In this document: positions 19,936 to 21,215 of the stretch, piece by piece
Numbering within the stretch: position 1 is the stretch's first letter
Layout of the letters: each line of letters opens with the position of its first letter
From: Azolla pinnata
Taxonomy: Eukaryota; Streptophyta; Polypodiopsida; Salviniales; Salviniaceae
Direction of reading: 5' to 3'
Assembly (NCBI GenBank): GCA_037176905.1
Contig: JBBBWG010010934.1
Location: forward strand, 1 to 21,215
Length of the DNA stretch: 21,215 bases
Made by a program: the position numbers and the translations under genes
Notes under the pieces: model-generated
What the model saw: only the letters and a program-made list of their open reading frames with translations
Databases searched by the model: none
What the model was told of the DNA's origin: nothing

Positions 19936-20280
19936 TAGTAACTAGTAGGACTCATGATATACAAATTGTCTACTATTTTATCTAGATTTTATTGATTTTG
20001 TTTTCCTAATAAACAAGATCCTTCCTTAGTATCGAAAAGATCCACCAATCGATCATATAAAGCTAAGTAACTTATTCCAACTTTTGTTATAATACTAAAT
20101 TTTGTAATCACAATAACATCTTCGACTAAAAAAACAATATGTAAAGGATCTTGTGTTATATTGTGTGGGCACCATGTTCGTAGAGAGCTTCAGTTTATGC
20201 TACTTCGGATTACAATACGTTAGAGGGTGATATCGTTGTAACATGTGCTACTGAAGCAGTTCAAGATTACGAGGGCTTTC

Positions 20281-20855
20281 TGTATTTGTGATGTTGTTTT
20301 ACGAGCATACTTGTAGAAGGCACCAGTTCCTTTCCTACCGCTTCCCCCCAAATTTGTCGTGGCCTATTGAAAGGCCAGTTGTGGAAGAAGGAAGGGCGAA
20401 ACTCTTTCGATGGACTGGGTCTGTATCATCATCCAAGGCAGACGAGGCAGCGGGATCTGTGGCGTTGGCTGCAATACACAACATAAACAGATCGGTGTCG
20501 AGCGCAATGCATCGAGTCTATCGTATTAAGATCGAGGGACAATTAAGATCGATCGGTATCATCATGGGCAAGGGCAAAGCAAGCCGAGATCGGTTCGACG
20601 CGAATCCTCCTCCGCAGTACAAATTGCATCTCACACACACTCTCTCGCTATTGATCAATTGACCGATTTCGATCGATCTAGATATGCGTTATATGATTCC
20701 AGCCAAAATACAGCCGATCGAACTGCAACCTGGATCGGGATCGATGGAAGCGATAGCAGCGGGTGAAGAAGAGCTGTATCAGCTCCCATTGTGTGTGTGA
20801 AAAAGCCAGAACCCCAACAGAAGGCACAAAGGAAAGGAAAGACAAATGGAGAAGC
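20281..20855. other. GC-richer spacer before the polypyrimidine tract
   Basis: Composition returns to genic levels. A 124-aa frame at 20288-20662 shows no recognisable domain and may be chance. GATCGATC-type motifs are frequent (20490-20690). This may be the distal promoter of a gene beyond the window end. Confidence 0.4.
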
Positions 20856-21082
20856 TCTTCTTCTTCTTCTTTGTTCTTTCTTTCTTCTTCTTCTTCTTTG
20901 TTCTTTCTTTCTTCTTCTTCTTCTTCTTCTTTGTTTCTCTCTTTCTTCTTCTTCTTCTTCTTCTTTTGTTTGTTTGTTTCTTTCTTCTTCTTCTTCTTCT
21001 TCTTCTTTCTTTCTTTCTTTCTTTCTTCTTCTTTCTTTCTTTCTTTCTTTCTTTCTTCTTCTTCCTTCTTCTTCCTCCTTTT
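20856..21082. repeat. Long polypyrimidine (CTT/CTTT)n tract
   Basis: About 225 bases of almost pure C/T on the plus strand, broken only by isolated TTTGTT or TTTGTTTG steps. It is built from (CTT)n blocks separated by TGTTCTTTCTTT or CTTT runs. The minus-strand Lys/Glu/Arg-rich frames across it are low-complexity artefacts. Confidence 0.95.
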
Positions 21083-21147
21083 CTGTCTGCAAGAAGCTTT
21101 CTCTGTCTTTCTTCTCTGCAGAAGCCATTGGAACTCAAGCCCCACCT

Positions 21148-21152
<5 letters not shown>

Positions 21153-21185
<33 letters not shown>
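21153..21185. repeat. (CT)n microsatellite, possible 5' leader of a gene beyond the window
   Basis: About 16 CT units followed by a T-rich pyrimidine stretch running to the window end. CT-rich tracts of this kind are common in plant core promoters and 5' leaders, so a plus-strand gene may begin just beyond 21215. Confidence 0.85.
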
Positions 21186-21189
<4 letters not shown>

Positions 21190-21215
21190 GCTTTTCTTTT
21201 TCGTTTCTGTTTCTT

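Larger units (their letters stand above)
16680..20280. other. AT-rich gene-free region
   Basis: Base composition drops to strongly AT-rich for about 3.6 kb. The longest frames (65 aa minus at 18424-18621, 101 aa plus at 18702-19007) are short and domain-free. It is probably old transposon or repeat debris, but I could not identify terminal repeats or transposon proteins. A single AAACCCTAA motif (18486-18494) and the 59-bp repeat near 19.8 kb are the only structured items. Confidence 0.6.

Noticed and set aside
20655-21187. Long minus-strand frames rich in Lys, Glu and Arg
   Set aside because: Translation of the (GAA)n/(GAAA)n strand of a polypyrimidine tract; open in all three frames because purine repeats lack stops.
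1-21215. tRNA, rRNA, CRISPR, viral or bacterial insertion elements
   Set aside because: Looked for T-loop motifs, regular spacer arrays and transposase or polymerase motifs on both strands; none found by eye.

Overview
This is nuclear DNA from a flowering plant. Three things point to this: a spliced AP-2 sigma gene closest to plant members, introns of plant size with AT-rich interiors, and one short TTTAGGG-type telomere motif. Nothing bacterial or organellar was found. The lineage cannot be fixed more closely from this window. Two genes are certain, two minus-strand genes are candidates, and the rest is intergenic DNA rich in micro- and minisatellites.

Layout. Bases 100-571 (minus) hold a plausible two-exon gene for an unrecognised 127-aa protein with a nuclear-localisation-like PKRRKL motif. 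A TATA-like box at 1136-1143 and a long (GA)n tract lie upstream of it. Bases 1249-1610 are a minisatellite whose units differ in length by whole CGAT steps. The AP-2 complex sigma subunit gene (plus, 2518-4370) follows. Its start codon stands alone at the end of exon 1, the spliced product is exactly 142 aa, and its fourth coding intron starts with GC. After a 1.7-kb spacer, bases 6090-12395 (plus) encode a SPOUT-family RNA methyltransferase of the C9orf114/SPOUT1/CENP-32 type. I rebuilt it as 11 coding exons and 749 aa. One large first exon supplies a charged, repeat-bearing N-terminal region of about 450 residues in front of the conserved catalytic domain. One of its introns also most likely starts with GC.

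From 12396 to 14250 I see no gene. Bases 15099-15377 (minus) are a candidate 92-aa single-exon gene, with a (TA)19 tract at TATA-box distance and a possible polyadenylation signal at 14254-14259. Upstream of it lie a three-copy ~93-bp tandem repeat (15539-15830) and a family of about five diverged copies of a ~50-bp element (16101-16580). Bases 16680-20280 are very AT-rich and apparently gene-free, apart from a 59-bp tandem repeat near 19.8 kb. The last 360 bases are a polypyrimidine tract followed by (CT)n, which could be the promoter or 5' leader of a plus-strand gene beyond the window.

The two certain genes have unrelated jobs: clathrin-mediated endocytosis at the plasma membrane, and RNA methylation in the nucleus or nucleolus. 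They do not form a functional cluster. No defence system, virus-like system or biosynthetic cluster was found. The most unusual items are the two GC-AG introns, the tandem acidic/hydrophobic repeats in the methyltransferase N-terminus, and the structured repeats.
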